Shown here: positions 10,990 to 21,500 of the stretch, one piece after another
Layout: each line of letters begins with the position of its first letter
How positions within the stretch are numbered: position 1 is the stretch's first letter
NCBI GenBank assembly: GCA_030220185.1
Contig: JASPKZ010004205.1
Location: 140,001-204,000, forward strand
Origin: Diploptera punctata
Lineage: Eukaryota > Arthropoda > Insecta > Blattodea > Blaberidae
Direction of reading: 5' to 3'
DNA length: 64,000 nucleotides
Notes under the pieces: generated by a model
What the model was told of the DNA's origin: nothing
The model's database searches: none
What the model saw: the letters and a program-made list of their open reading frames with translations, nothing else
Translations under genes and position numbers: made by a program

Positions 10990-11535
10990 TTAAGGGGACG
11001 TGGTACTCTGAGCGTATGGATGCTATGCAGCAGTGAAATGAAATTACTATTTCCTATGAACTTGTAAATTAATTAGTCTGAAAATTTTACATCATACACA
11101 CAAAAAATTTGAGAATAATTTGGCTTTTAGTTTATGTCTCTACCTTATATACTTGATTTTATACAAACTTTTAAATCTGAAATATATATTTTTTATATGC
11201 TATAAACATGAAGTATTTTGGGTACATTTTTCTCAGAAACCCCTTGTGGTATAAAATCATAATTTTCTGTGTTATTATCATTAGAATTAACAATATGTAT
11301 GGCCAAATAATTGGATTATCTCTATTGGTTCAATGGAAAAAAAATTGCATTTGGAAAATAAATAATAATACTATTTTACCATACTTTTCAGAGTCTAAAA
11401 TCCATGATTTTTATTATAACTTTGTGAAAGTGGCGGCAAATATTCATAAAAAACTGGAATAGAAGTATGCAAAATTTCAGCTTTTTAAGAAAATGGTACT
11501 TAAATATCTAAAAATAACATTTTGAGAAAATTTGC
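10990..11535. repeat. Possible TTAA-flanked repeat, right end lost
   Basis: Begins 'ttaaggggacgtggtactct' and contains long runs of low-complexity AT sequence with phrases such as 'ttttgagaaaattt'. The start resembles elements that use TTAA targets, but no matching right end is present before the next LINE. The 84-codon ORF inside has no protein-like features. Confidence 0.35.
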
Positions 11536-11539
11536 TCCA

Positions 11540-11940
11540 AACATTAGCACTATCGAGCACGTAGATTCATGGTTTCGCGGACATATGTTCCATACATCCC
11601 TATCTCAATATTTTCCAATCATCCCCTATATAATTTACGTCCCTAAAACCATTATTAATTTTATTCTTCTACCTCATTCTTGGCCTCCTACTGGTTTTCC
11701 TACAAGGGGTTTCCAAGCTCCTCTTTCACTCTCCATTCGTACCACGTGTCCTGTCATTACTGTCTACGAGACTAGCTGTTTTTATTAAATATGGCTTCCC
11801 ATAAACATCATGTAGGCCTACCTCACTGTTATGAAGTCTTCTCAATTCATCTGTCTGCCGTCTCTCTTTGGCCCATACTTTTCCTAAAAAGTTTATTCTC
11901 AAATATTCGTAATATTCCTTGGAGTAAGAGTCCAATATAA
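11540..11940 (-). mobile_element. LINE-W 3' fragment
   Basis: From the 3' end 'tcgatagtgc'-like sequence at 11545 up to ENKLFRKSMGQRET-like coding at 11900. The conserved order RRLHNSE, RTVMTGHVVRM-like and RPRMR blocks is visible with stops. Confidence 0.8.
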
Positions 11941-12004
11941 ATAAATAATATTGATATTCATGTATCCAGACAAGCTTTCCGACAGTAAATACAACTAAGT
12001 ACAA

Positions 12005-12450
12005 AAAGCTTACCTATCTATCTTCGGGTTTTTACAGCTGCTGCCATCTTCCCGTGCCAAACCTCCAACGCATCTTGGGCATCTTCAATGTTTGGCCCTC
12101 TTGCTTGCATTGCTATCTTCATGTTTTCCTTCCATGTTTACTCTGGTTTCCCTCTTCTTTTTTCTGCTCGGTTGCCATTGATATAGTAGTTTCGACCATC
12201 GTTCATCTTCCATTATTAAAATATGTCCTAACTATTTTAATTCTTTCTCCTCAATTCTTTTAATTATGCTTTATTCTGCTTCCATTATGTTTCTAATTTC
12301 CTTATTTGTGACATGTTCTAATTTTTACTTTTTGGCACTTCTAAATAAATAATCCATTTCTAGAGCTATTAGTCTATTCTTGTCCATACCTCACGTCCAT
12401 ACACTGCAACAGATTCCATCAATCTTTTACCAATATACGTATTTTTTTGT
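12005..12450 (-). mobile_element. LINE C-terminal fragment (ERIKIVRTYF/LKMPKMRWRFGTGR type)
   Basis: The minus strand reads ESVAVYGREVWT, NKEIRNIMEAE-like and MRWRFGTGRWQQL blocks in shifting frames. This is a third LINE family, whose C-terminus follows EERRLKWYGH-type sequence. Heavily mutated. Confidence 0.7.
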
Positions 12451-12679
12451 GTTTTTCCAAACATGCTTAGGCCCTATCCCACCATATGGAATTTAACGAT
12501 GATATTATTTTGCTATACCTGAGTAAATTAATTTGAATATTGTGTTAGCAATTAGCTGATATGGCAGGGAATATATCCCATTATAAATGTCTTCTTAGTG
12601 CAAACAACTTTATCGTAATGTGAATACAAGTTCATTACCGGAAATCACGGGGATTTCAAACAGAGAAAGATTTGTGGCT

Positions 12680-12790
12680 CTTCCTAGATGGCCTGTATTA
12701 CACAATTGGTTAGTTAGTGTCTCAGCGCGTAAAGGTGGAGATCTTGGGTTCAAAATCCGGATCAGGCAAAACATGTTTTTCTTTAGTTGT
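12680..12790 (+). mobile_element. SINE-Q head
   Basis: tRNA-like A box 'caattggttagttagtgtct' and B box 'gggttcaaaatccgg', followed by 'aaaacatg'. A related head lies at 55480-55565. No TSD found. Confidence 0.6.
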
Positions 12791-12794
12791 ATAT

Positions 12795-13240
12795 AGCCTA
12801 CATACATACATCATCATCATGAACAAATCCGTTTTAGGCCATGTGACGGTAAACATAACGAAGATGGTCTTGATCTTTCCATCGATGTTTTGGTCTTCCT
12901 TGGTCCCTAATCCATTCTTCTCAGATGATTTTTCCATTCTTGTTGTTAGTTAACTTTCTATATCTTCATCTAAACTTGGTACTCCAAGTGTTTCTTTGAG
13001 TGTTCCTTAACAATCCAGTCTTGTAACTCCTAACAGTGAATGTAAGAAGAGCATTTAGCTTACTCTAAGTTTATGAGAATTTGTTCTGTTTTATTTCTCA
13101 CTTCCGTATTTTAGAGCAGCTTTTGTTGAGATGATATGTAATCTTAGTTTTGTATCTGTCCTCATCTATTTACCAAAATGTCTTCTTATTACCCCATTAA
13201 TTTTATTAATTTTTGCAATTTGAAATCAACGTTCCAACAT
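12795..13240 (-). mobile_element. LINE C-terminal fragment (LKETLGVPSLDEDI type)
   Basis: The minus strand reads TLKETLGVPSLDEDIES, then EKSSEKNGLGTKEDQNID and SMERSRPSSLCLPSHG in another frame, ending in an ATG/ATC-rich tail. Upstream part (13080-13240) is RT C-terminal but poorly preserved. Confidence 0.65.
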
Positions 13241-13690
13241 ATTTACGGTACAATTAGAAGAACATTAACAAAGAAAGTTCGTAAAGAAACACTCCTAAAG
13301 TTTTACAGAGTTTTAGCTACTCCTGTTCTGTTGTATGGCTCGGAATGTTGAACTCTCACCAAAAGTTTAATAAAAAGTCTAGAAGCAGCCGACATGAAAT
13401 TCCTACGATATGTGACAGAATGTACTCTTTCGAACAAACGGAGGAATGAAGATATTAGCGAGGAAATAAAAATAACTAGTGTGATAACAAAAATAGAAAA
13501 ATATAGAAATAAATGGTTTGAACATGTTAGTAGAATGAGTGAGGAGAGGATACCTTATAGGATGTTAAATTACAATTCACAAGGACATAGATGTCGTGGA
13601 CGTACATTTAAAAGATGGAGCGAGAAACTGTAATATTGAGCCGGAACAGATCAGAAATGGTCTAAACCGTGACGGTAGATGATGATGAAA
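13241..13690 (+). mobile_element. LINE-E C-terminal fragment, one nonsense change
   Basis: Reads KETLLKFYRVLATPVLLYGSEC, then TGA where the family has W, then LTKSLIKSLEAADMKFLR, RNEDISEEIKI, RNKWFEHVSRMSEERIPY and GRTFKRWSEKL-stop. Apart from the single TGA the frame is open to its natural end. Confidence 0.88.
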
Positions 13691-13699
13691 TCAAGTCAC

Positions 13700-13930
13700 T
13701 CTTATGTTCTGCAAATACACTTCCCAAGTATGAGAAATCAATTGGTCAATAATTTTTCCGTCAATCTCAATTATCACCCGTTATATGTTTCTTCCACGCA
13801 TTGCCATTGCTTTAGATTTTGAAATGGAAATTTTCATATTATATTTGCTCGTAATTTTGAATAATTGATACGCTGCTATTTGTAAGCTGTCTTCGGAATC
13901 TGATAATATTTTATCATCAGCATATAATAC
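13700..13930 (-). mobile_element. LINE reverse transcriptase palm fragment with YADD
   Basis: The minus strand reads VLYADDKILSDSEDSLQIAA, then YNMKISISKSKAMAM. YADD is the catalytic aspartate box of reverse transcriptase (the D-D pair that binds metal in the palm). One of the few places in the window where this active site is seen. The frame is open for about 70 codons. Confidence 0.88.
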
Positions 13931-13944
13931 ATGTTCTTAAAACA

Positions 13945-14075
13945 TTAGGTTTCCATAAAGATCAAGTAGTTAACTCTTACGTATTTTTTTTACATTCACC
14001 TGTCTGTTCATCTCCCTGGTTCAAAATTTTCCTAAGCACTTAATTCTCAAATACTCGTAATGTTTCTATGCCATG
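13945..14075 (-). mobile_element. LINE-W short fragment
   Basis: The minus strand has RVFENKVLRKILNQ...DEQTGEC, the central LINE-W C-terminal block, cut on both sides. Confidence 0.7.
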
Positions 14076-14531
14076 GATCAGCGCCCGGAGTAATAGCATT
14101 TATAATTTATGATACGTTATGTCTTTAGCGCAGATGGACTACCGGTAGGCCTATATATTTAAGGGAGTTTTGGTTCATGTAAACTGTTAATAGAGGAAAA
14201 CTGATTTTATTAATTTGTGTGTCAGCACTAGTAATTGAAAGTTCCTTACTACTCTATAAATCATTCATTCGTTAATTATAGCCTATGTGGCACCAGTCTG
14301 GAGTTCAGCTCCAAAAATTAAATTTCTTCCACTCCATGTTCTTCAAAGCAGAATCCTTCCGCTATCATTAATTTACTCTTGTTTGTAGGAGTATTCAGCT
14401 GAACAATGAATTAAGAATTTATCCAATAGTCAGATACATTCGACTCGTCGCCGAAACCTGTGATAAAATTACACTAATTTCCTGCACTTACATATTTATT
14501 CTGTAAATTTATAAAATAATTGTATTTTCTG
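14076..14531. other. Gap, nothing recognised
   Basis: Mixed AT-rich sequence without supported features. Confidence 0.5.
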
Positions 14532-14865
14532 TGTCGGAAGCGGTGGACTAGAGGTCATGTTTCTTGCCTCTAGTCCCGAGGGTTCGGTTTCAAACCCAGC
14601 CGGAATCGATTGATTTTTTAGGGTGGAAAAATCCAAAGGAGCAAGTCCTCCGGAAGGATATTTAAGCCGTGGGTCCCGAGTTTGAGGATTTTCAGGCTCG
14701 TAAAAGATCCTTAAGTCTGACTAAAGAGGGCATCTAAGCAAAATTTATCGACATAATCATCTAAGTAACATCTCAGTTGCCTGCTATATGTCTCATTGGT
14801 CGGTATGTTGACTGCATACCATTCATGACATCTATAGGCAAATAAGCATAATTAAATTAACTTGG
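14532..14865 (+). mobile_element. SINE-B, decayed
   Basis: Head 'gcggtggactagaggtcatg', B box 'ggtttcaaacccagccgg', then the SINE-B body with 'gcaagtcctccgg' and 'gtgggtcccgag'. Internal differences from 3410-3816 point to an older copy. No TSD found. Confidence 0.85.
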
Positions 14866-15534
14866 TCTATGTTACAAATACATAGATTATTTTACATAGG
14901 TATTTTAATTATTTTATAGATTATTTTAATTATTCCATATAAAAACAGTCGATGAAATATAAAGCATTTAGACATATTATATTTCAGGATAGAATTTTGA
15001 CTTATGGCATGAACAAAATATTTCAAGGCTAACTGTAAATCTCTTCATTTAGACTATAGGAATGTTAGTACAGTTAGTTATAGCTGTAGGTGCAGAAGCT
15101 TAGTATATAAACCTTGCAAAATAGGGGACACGTGTCTGTTGAAGCAGTGAGCTGATGGGTAAGTCTGCCTACCATTTTTCTTAATAAAATTTACCTAGGA
15201 CAATTAGAAATGGAGTCAAGTATCTTAAATAGTTTAATACTAGTTTCAGAGTGTGCAAACTATATTAAAAAGTGTAAGAGTTATTAGATAATTATTCGAA
15301 TGTAAATTAGGGTAGATTCGTAACCCCATATCTCCCTCTCTCGAAACTCAGGAAAGTTAGAATGTAGGTTTTCTTAATATAAGCTTAGATTAGTTATTTA
15401 GGGATAGAATTACTTACCGGTAAGGTTATTGTAATCATTATACGCTAGAAATAAAATAGTTAAATTAAGAATCCATTTATTTATGTTCGAAAACACGTAT
15501 ACCTTTATAACTAATACATCCATATACTAACGTA
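14866..15534. other. Gap, nothing recognised
   Basis: AT-rich. No repeat match within the window was noticed. Confidence 0.5.
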
Positions 15535-15720
15535 CGGCTAGAACCTCATGCTACCAAAAATCCATGTCCCAAAGGTCCTTTAAGCCCTAATAAAGCCTTC
15601 CAAAGGGTAACAGTCTAGTAACTCCTAACAAAGGAGAGTCTAAGGCTCAGCACTGGACTGTTACGCCATTTTCTATGGTACTCTATGGGTGTGAAACATG
15701 GTCTCTTACATAAAAAATAT
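15535..15720 (+). repeat. GC-richer repeat fragment joined to a LINE-W scrap
   Basis: 15535-15660 ('aaaggtcctttaagccctaa', 'ggctcagcactggact') has no match elsewhere in the window but looks like interspersed repeat by base composition. 15662-15720 encodes VLYGCETWSLT, the LINE-W motif after the RT domain. Confidence 0.5.
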
Positions 15721-15960
15721 TCGAAAATAAGAACAGTAAGATGAATTCATGTCATCATATAAGTCACTATTTTTTAACAGCGATTTATTTTAGGTTGTCT
15801 CATAGGTAATGTCAGTTTTTAATGTAATGTAATGTGTGTCTGGTGGAATTCTGGAAGTGTGATTCATTGGGAGTTTAAGCCATAAACAGAACTTTTTTTT
15901 ACAAAAAATCAGAAACATTTCGGCTGCTAGAAAGTAAAAAAAAAAAAAAACATAAACAGT

Positions 15961-16492
15961 ATATTACGATGCGAGGTTGGGAAGTGGTTTTTACAGAATC
16001 GAGGAAAAATGTTTAAAAACCGAGCGATAATTTCCGAGATTCTGTAAAACACTTCAGAAACGTGCGTCGTACATTATTTTTGTGCGATGGTTTCTTCAAA
16101 ATAAATAATAGTAAAATAATAACATCTTTGTTAGAAATATTTGCGTTCATTATATACAATTGACTAATGTTAACAGTATGGGCAATGTTTATTAATTAAA
16201 ACAACAGGAAGCCTTGGGAACAATAACATGGCCGCAAGTACGTACGCGTATTTATTGTTTTATAGTGTTTGAAATAAAGTTCAGTTCATTTAAAATGCAG
16301 TGATTTGTTTCGTATAATGTATATTAAAACTACCTTTTGGATATTTTCTGTATATACATTGCATGTAGTATACATAGAGGGCAGTGGTTTTACTTCCCGT
16401 AAATGTAATATTACAGTACAGTTATTATGGTTGCCAACCCCGAAATGTAGGAAGTTGCTGGTAAGTACGACAAAACGCACTATCGCGCAAAC
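15961..16492 (+). repeat. Dispersed repeat H, copy 1
   Basis: About 530 bp homologous to 45167-45722 in the same orientation, from 'ttacgatgcgaggttggga' to 'acgacaaaacgca(c/t)tatcgcgc'. The start folds back: 15978-16002 and 16035-16058 share gaagtg-ttttacagaatc in opposite senses. No coding capacity in either copy. Strand arbitrary. Confidence 0.8.
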
Positions 16493-16515
16493 AAAAAAAT
16501 AAATAAGTATATATA

Positions 16516-16910
16516 TATATATATATCCATCCATAGTAATTCTGCCCGAAGGCAGGTCCTTCACTGCAATCATAGCATTTTCATGCTATGCTTGCAGCTT
16601 TACTAGGGAATTGTGTAGGTGTGGTAGCTTCCCGTTGTTTTCCACACCGGTGAAGGATGATGGTGATGATGATGGTAATGATAAGGATGATAATGATGAT
16701 GATGATGGCAATATTAAGGATGATAATGATGATGATGGCCATATGATTTCGGGGACCGTTTGGGCCTTAAAGTTTTCCTGACATTTGTCTTACAGGTGAG
16801 GAAAAACCCCGATAAAAACCTCACCTAGAAAAACTGCCCCGACCGGGGATCGAACCCTGGCCCGCTGCGTGACAAGGCAGCACGCTACCTCGAGACCACA
16901 GCGGTGGATA
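16516..16910 (-). mobile_element. SINE-C, long body, inside (TA)n
   Basis: The minus strand starts 'tccaccgctgtggtctcgag' with B box 'gggttcgatccccgg', continues with 'cctcacctgtaagacaaatg', a GAT-rich stretch, and the distal part with 'ccttcgggcagaattactat'. Flanked by TA repeats on both sides, so the TSD is hidden in the microsatellite. Confidence 0.9.
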
Positions 16911-17484
16911 TATATATAAACACTTTGACATGGTTATTTTCAGTATCTACTAGGTAGGATTATGAAGATGTGTATTTTTTTTAAATATCATGGGAACAAC
17001 CCCAATAACTTCTTAATAATCTGTGTTGAAAAGTGAAGATAGCTGTAGTGATTAGTAAGAGGAGAACATGATTTGGTTTCCATAGTAATAAGATACACAG
17101 TTGAGAACTTACGTAAATACTGTGTATATATTATGTATGTAACGAACTTCTATCAACTTCTAACATTATTTAAGAAGACGTTGGGTGGGGAATATATGAA
17201 ATTAAACCTGTCTTAAGGGTGGGTCAGCTTAGAGAGGAAGTCCAGTTAACTGTTCACATATAAATTAGATTTTTATACACGTAGCACAGGGACACTTTCA
17301 TAATTAAACAACTAAACATACTATGTATGTTGGGAACAGTCATAAATTTCTTACTTTCACAAAAGATGGACCTTGCTGTGGATCCACCATTTATTAATAT
17401 AACAAGAAGTTAATATATTAAATAAACAAGATTTAAATTAATTATATCATACACTTTTATCTGCTAACAAAGTGAACTTGAGAC
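16911..17484. other. Gap; start resembles 51811-51870
   Basis: After a TA repeat, 'gtctactag'-like sequence ('cagtatctactaggtagga') matches 'ctgtgtctactagggaga' at 51830. Both follow (TA)n, so this may be the edge of another dispersed repeat. The rest is unrecognised. Confidence 0.4.
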
Positions 17485-17640
17485 CAATAATGAGGTGGGA
17501 GAATAAAATTAACCATGATTTGAGGGAAGTAGATTATAGAGGGGACGACTGGAAAAGTTGTTCTGAATAGGGATGTATGGAGAGCTTATGTTCATGCGAA
17601 CATGAATCTATGGGTTCGATAGAGCCAGTGAGTTAGTTTA
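17485..17640 (+). mobile_element. LINE-W 3' end fragment
   Basis: Encodes MRWENKINHDLREVDYRG and ends with 'gggttcgatagagccagtga', the LINE-W 3' signature. It is a 5'-truncated insertion of about 150 bp. Confidence 0.85.
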
Positions 17641-17768
17641 CACAAAGTGGACTTGATTGATTCATGTAGGCCTATTTATTTATTGACCGATGATCGTCAT
17701 TCGTCCCGCTCGGGACATGATGCTCCCCTAGTGGCGTGTTACGTAACCACACTAATGTAGTTACACTT

Positions 17769-18056
17769 TTTTTATAGTGTTCTGCCCTAGGGTAGGTCCT
17801 TCACTGCATTCATAGAATTCTCATGCTACGCTTTCCAGTTTTACTAGAGAATTATAGGTGTGGTAGCTTCCCGTACCATGGCATGATAATGATGAAGGCC
17901 AGATGATGTTTGGAGACCTTTTAGGCCTCAAAACTACCTAACATTTATCTTACAGGCGAGGAAAAACCCCAAAAAAAAACTCACCTAGGAAGCTTCTCCC
18001 CACCGGGGATCGAGCCCGGGCCCACTGCGTGATAAGGCAGCACGCTATCGCGAGAC
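17769..18056 (-). mobile_element. SINE-C, 11-bp TSD
   Basis: Same arrangement as 16516-16910 with a shorter GAT stretch. TSD 'tagttacactt' at 17758-17768 and 18057-18067 fixes the ends. Confidence 0.9.
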
Positions 18057-18067
18057 TAGTTACACTT

Positions 18068-18381
18068 AACTTATCTATAAATGTCAATCGAGGAACACGA
18101 CATTATCCTGCGTAGATTTTTTTTTTCGGTTTTACCCCTAAGTATTCAAATTTATAGCATCTTTTAATTGTGTCTTTACCATCTTACAAAATTAAAACTT
18201 TTTTCACTGCATCCCATATAGAATGTCATTACAAAATTAATGTTTAATCCAGTACCTCGTAACTGATACTTTTCCAACACACGATAGAAACTGTTTGCTT
18301 TTATAGGAAAATAAAGGCAAAACATTTAATGATGACTTTGTCACTATATTTTATAAAGGTCGCTGCGGAATAAAAACATGC

Positions 18382-18385
<4 letters not shown>
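18068..18385. other. Gap, nothing recognised
   Basis: 18110-18300 could be an old LINE scrap on the minus strand (HFVMTFYMGCSEK-like) but this is too weak to call. Confidence 0.4.
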
Positions 18386-18432
<47 letters not shown>

Positions 18433-18440
18433 CATCATCA
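18386..18440. repeat. (TTA)n then (TCA)n microsatellite
   Basis: Long TTA tract turning into TCA, at the 3' end of the following minus-strand LINE. Confidence 0.95.
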
Positions 18441-19065
18441 TAGTACATTCACGAATTTAGGCCATTTGTTGACCTGTTTCGGCCTCAAGAGAAACACCAT
18501 CCAGAAGTCTTTTGAGTGGACGTCCTGGTCTTCTTCTTCCTGCAGGTTGATATCTTAACATTTGTTTGGGTATTCTGTGATCTTCCATTCGACGAACATG
18601 TTGCATCCACCTTGACTTATAATCAGAAATTTTGTTTTCTAAAGATTCCATGTGTAATTCTTCTAAGATGTCTTCATTTTTTGTGTGATATAGTAGTGTG
18701 TATCCTGCAGTCCTCCGAAGATATCTCATTTCAGCAGATCTAAGTCTCTGTATATCCTTCTGTTTCAACGTCCATACTTCGCTACCATACAAAAGAGTTG
18801 GAAGAGCCAGTGTTTTATACACTTTCAGTCTTGAATGCTTTTGGACTAACTGTGGCTAGAAGATAGAATTTATTAACCCTAAAATTCTTAAAAATGTAGA
18901 TATTTTTGCATTTACATCCTTTTCTTCTTCATATGAGATATTGCATCCTAGATACGTAAAATTATTCACCTGCTCCAAAATTTTATTGTCCAGTACAATT
19001 TTACTTCTGACAGGATCTACACCTTGAAATGCCATAATTTTTGTCTCAACACGAAAAAAGCCAGA
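18441..19065 (-). mobile_element. LINE-E RT end and C-terminus
   Basis: The minus strand reads KIMAFQGVDPVRSKIVLDN, ILEQVNNFTYLGCNIS, a stop near IF, then RLKVYKTLALPTLLYGSEVW, RSAEMRYLRRTAGYTLL, NEDILEELHM, WMQHVRRMEDHRIPK and GRRRPGRPLKRLLDG. Residues 1-121 from M at 18822 are open. This is one of the best preserved LINE C-termini here. The GRRRPGRPLKR block is the basic C-terminal motif of the family. Confidence 0.92.
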
Positions 19066-19066
19066 A

Positions 19067-19069
19067 GGA

Positions 19070-19109
<40 letters not shown>

Positions 19110-19110
19110 T
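19067..19110. repeat. (TTA)n microsatellite
   Basis: About 13 repeats, interrupting the preceding minus-strand LINE. Confidence 0.95.
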
Positions 19111-19279
19111 TTTAATATAAAAAATTCAATGAGGGAATTTGGTGTAACAGATGAAGGCACAGAGGACAGAGAACGATGGAGAACTTTAATTAAGGGAAAT
19201 TTCTGAATGTTCATTGCAAACTGATAGTCTGTAAGTCCGTAGTCATTTATGTATTTTTGTTTTAAATTTTATGATAAGT

Positions 19280-19350
19280 ACTAAGATTGGTTAGAGAAAA
19301 CCCTCAATGATGTGGAAAATTCTCAAAATGAATAAATTATTATTATATTA
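19280..19350 (+). mobile_element. LINE 3' tail
   Basis: 'aagattggttagagaaaacc' ... 'gatgtggaaaattctcaa' followed by an ATT-rich tail. The same tail occurs at 25905-25970, so it is a repeated 3' end of a LINE whose body is absent. Confidence 0.6.
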
Positions 19351-19368
19351 TTATCATTATTACTAATA

Positions 19369-19705
19369 TAAAGTGAATGGAGAAGACTTCATAACAATGA
19401 ACTACATGATATTTATAGGAAGCCAGATATAATAAGAACAGTTAAGTCTTGTAGACTGCGATGGGCAGGACATGTTGCACGTATGGGGAATGAAAGACGT
19501 GCTTGGAGGCTTCTTGTAGGAAAGCCAGAGGGAAAACGCCCAGTTGGTAGACCAAGAATGAGGTGGGAGAATAACATTAACCATGATTTGAGGAAGTAGA
19601 TTACACAGGGAATGATTGGAAAGCATTACCTCAGTATAGGGATGTATGTAGAGCTCATGTACGCGCGGCCATGAACCTACGGGTTCGATAGTGCCAGTGA
19701 GTAAG
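19369..19705 (+). mobile_element. LINE-W C-terminus to 3' end
   Basis: Reads EWRRLHNNELHDIYRKPDII, SCRLRWAGHVARMGN, RLLVGKPEGKRPVGR and PRMRWENNINHDLRK then a stop in frame, and ends with 'gggttcgatagtgccagtga'. A one-base loss near LREVDY shifts the end. High similarity to the family. Confidence 0.9.
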
Positions 19706-20002
19706 TATAAAGTAGTTCTCCTTCAACACAAAATGATTTTGTCGCAAGAAGTCACCTTCTTCTTCGTCTATCCATCATCTTCTGGATCCGCCTGGTTCCC
19801 TCTTTCCTTTGTCTCCCATTTAAGAATATTCCTCGGGATGCACTTATTTCGTTCAGATGAGGAGTACGTATTATTTCAAAAGCTTTTTTTTATTATATTC
19901 CTTTCAGCCTGCATAATTTATGCATTTTACCTCTTGTTCATTTTATCTCTTGCTAAGATTGCTGTCTTTGGTGTCCTAAAATCAATTTCTATTACTACTA
20001 AT
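19706..20002. other. Gap with unsupported ORF
   Basis: A 135-codon ORF (19691-20098) covers this stretch but ends in a poly-Asn run made by the AAT microsatellite, and its rest has no family resemblance. I leave it unannotated as a gene. Confidence 0.5.
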
Positions 20003-20003
20003 G

Positions 20004-20069
<66 letters not shown>

Positions 20070-20070
20070 T
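20003..20070. repeat. (AAT)n microsatellite
   Basis: About 22 repeats, the third longest triplet tract in the window. Confidence 0.95.
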
Positions 20071-20091
20071 TAATAATATCATTGTCAATGA

Positions 20092-20250
20092 ATCGTAATA
20101 GACTTCCAAAAGTCATGCTTTAATACGCCCTCAAGGGAAGATATCTTTGAGACTTCCTAGAAAAATATGGATCGAGATTGCTTCACTGAAATAGTAACAG
20201 GCTTAGGGTCTTAAATGTGTCTAGAAGAAAATGATGATGATTGTCAATGA
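20092..20250 (+). mobile_element. LINE C-terminal scrap with GAT tail
   Basis: Reads NRLPKVML...YALKGRYL and RPRKIWIEIA-like in shifted frames, then a stop and 'aaaatgatgatgattg'. Same layout as LINE-E 3' ends but too short for a firm family call. Confidence 0.6.
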
Positions 20251-20282
20251 TGTACCTCTTAAGGAGAAAGTATTATGATGAT

Positions 20283-20325
20283 CCTGATCATAGCAACTCC
20301 GGCCGTGAAAGTCTACGTGAATACA
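20283..20325 (+). repeat. Short repeat identical to the end of the 39946-40175 insertion
   Basis: 'catagcaactccggccgtga' and 'aagtctacgtgaatac' match 40139-40174 base for base over about 36 bases. It marks a second, nearly solo copy of the terminus of that element. Confidence 0.75.
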
Positions 20326-21058
20326 GAAAATATAATATTTTTACGATTCGGGGTCTCGAGATTAACAAAATAAGAAACTCTGGTGGATTTTATACAAATA
20401 TTTCCCTTTATTATGTATGAGCATAACATCTACAAAATATCAAATTAAAGAAATAAGACAGATTTTCTAAAACTTAAAGTAATGCACTCAGCTTTTTTAA
20501 AACGAATATCAGGTACTCATAGGTAATTTTTCCGGATCGTAGGTCTAGCCACCATATCTGGTGTTAAGAAAGCGGGATCTTTGATTCCACGCCCACATGG
20601 GCATTCAAGGCCTGTTAACGGAGTATCTTTTAGATTTATATTGGAATTCCCTTCAATTTTATTACATATTCAAACAGCTGAAAGAACGAAAGAAGGAAAG
20701 AAAAAACAAATGCAGGTTGGATGAGCATCCATGCATGTGATAACTGTCAGATAGCAGTTCAAGTGTCGCTTCCACAGTGACAAGTGTTCACAAAACTTAT
20801 CCATATCTTGTTCGATCTTACTTCACTCATCTCAACGACCTAGGTGCTTGTTACTTCACAAACCTAATCTAAATTGAAATCATTTTATACCTACAAAAAT
20901 TCGAATAACTTCAAACCTGACTTTTACAGCGAAAGCATCTTCACACTGTTATTAAAAATCAATGATACAGTCGGATTTTCCAACCTTTTTTATTCATGAC
21001 GTACTTGTCCTCACTGAACATCCACTTATACCGATATTTTTATTCGTTTCGTGACTGT
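20326..21058. other. Gap, nothing recognised
   Basis: AT-rich with a few moderately GC-rich phrases. No ORF or inverted ends supported. Confidence 0.45.
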
Positions 21059-21059
21059 G

Positions 21060-21109
<50 letters not shown>
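21059..21109. repeat. (AAT)n microsatellite
   Basis: About 17 repeats immediately before a LINE fragment. Confidence 0.95.
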
Positions 21110-21500
21110 TTATAAGGCAATTGTAGAAAGTATAATGTTAAACGGAGCAGAGACATGGACAATGAAAAATTGCAAGTTATTAGCAACAGAGATGGATTTC
21201 TGGAGAAGATGATCGCGGACGTCCAGATTAGAAAACATTAGAAACGTTGAAATTAGGATAATTATGAAAGCTGAAAGAAATGTATTACAGACAATTGAAA
21301 ACAGACGATTAAGATGATATGGACATCTCAAGGGGATGACGTCAATGAAAATCCCTAAGAAGATCTTGAGTGGAAAATGTATAGGAAAATAAGTAAGGGA
21401 GACCTAAAGAAGTTGGATGTTCGGTGTATGAAGAAGTATTAGTGAACTGGAAGTTACAGAAGAGGATGTTCAGAACCTCTTCAACTAGAGAAGACGAATT
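21110..21500 (+). mobile_element. LINE C-terminal fragment (RLRxYGHL type)
   Basis: Reads YKAIVESIMLNGAETWTMKN, LLATEMDFWRR-stop-, NVEIRIIMKAERNVL, NRRLR-stop-YGHLKGM and KIPKKIL. Stops sit where the family has S/C and W. Related to the fragment at 12005-12450 (IRNIMEAE block). Confidence 0.8.

Noticed and set aside
11208..11462. 84-codon ORF
   Set aside because: AT-rich, low-complexity hydrophobic sequence without motif, inside a probable repeat.
16305..16573. ORFs of 65 and 95 codons on opposite strands
   Set aside because: They lie in repeat H, and the frames are not kept in the second copy at 45167-45722.
19691..20098. 135-codon ORF ending in poly-Asn
   Set aside because: The end is an AAT microsatellite and the front has no family resemblance, so it is most likely a chance ORF.
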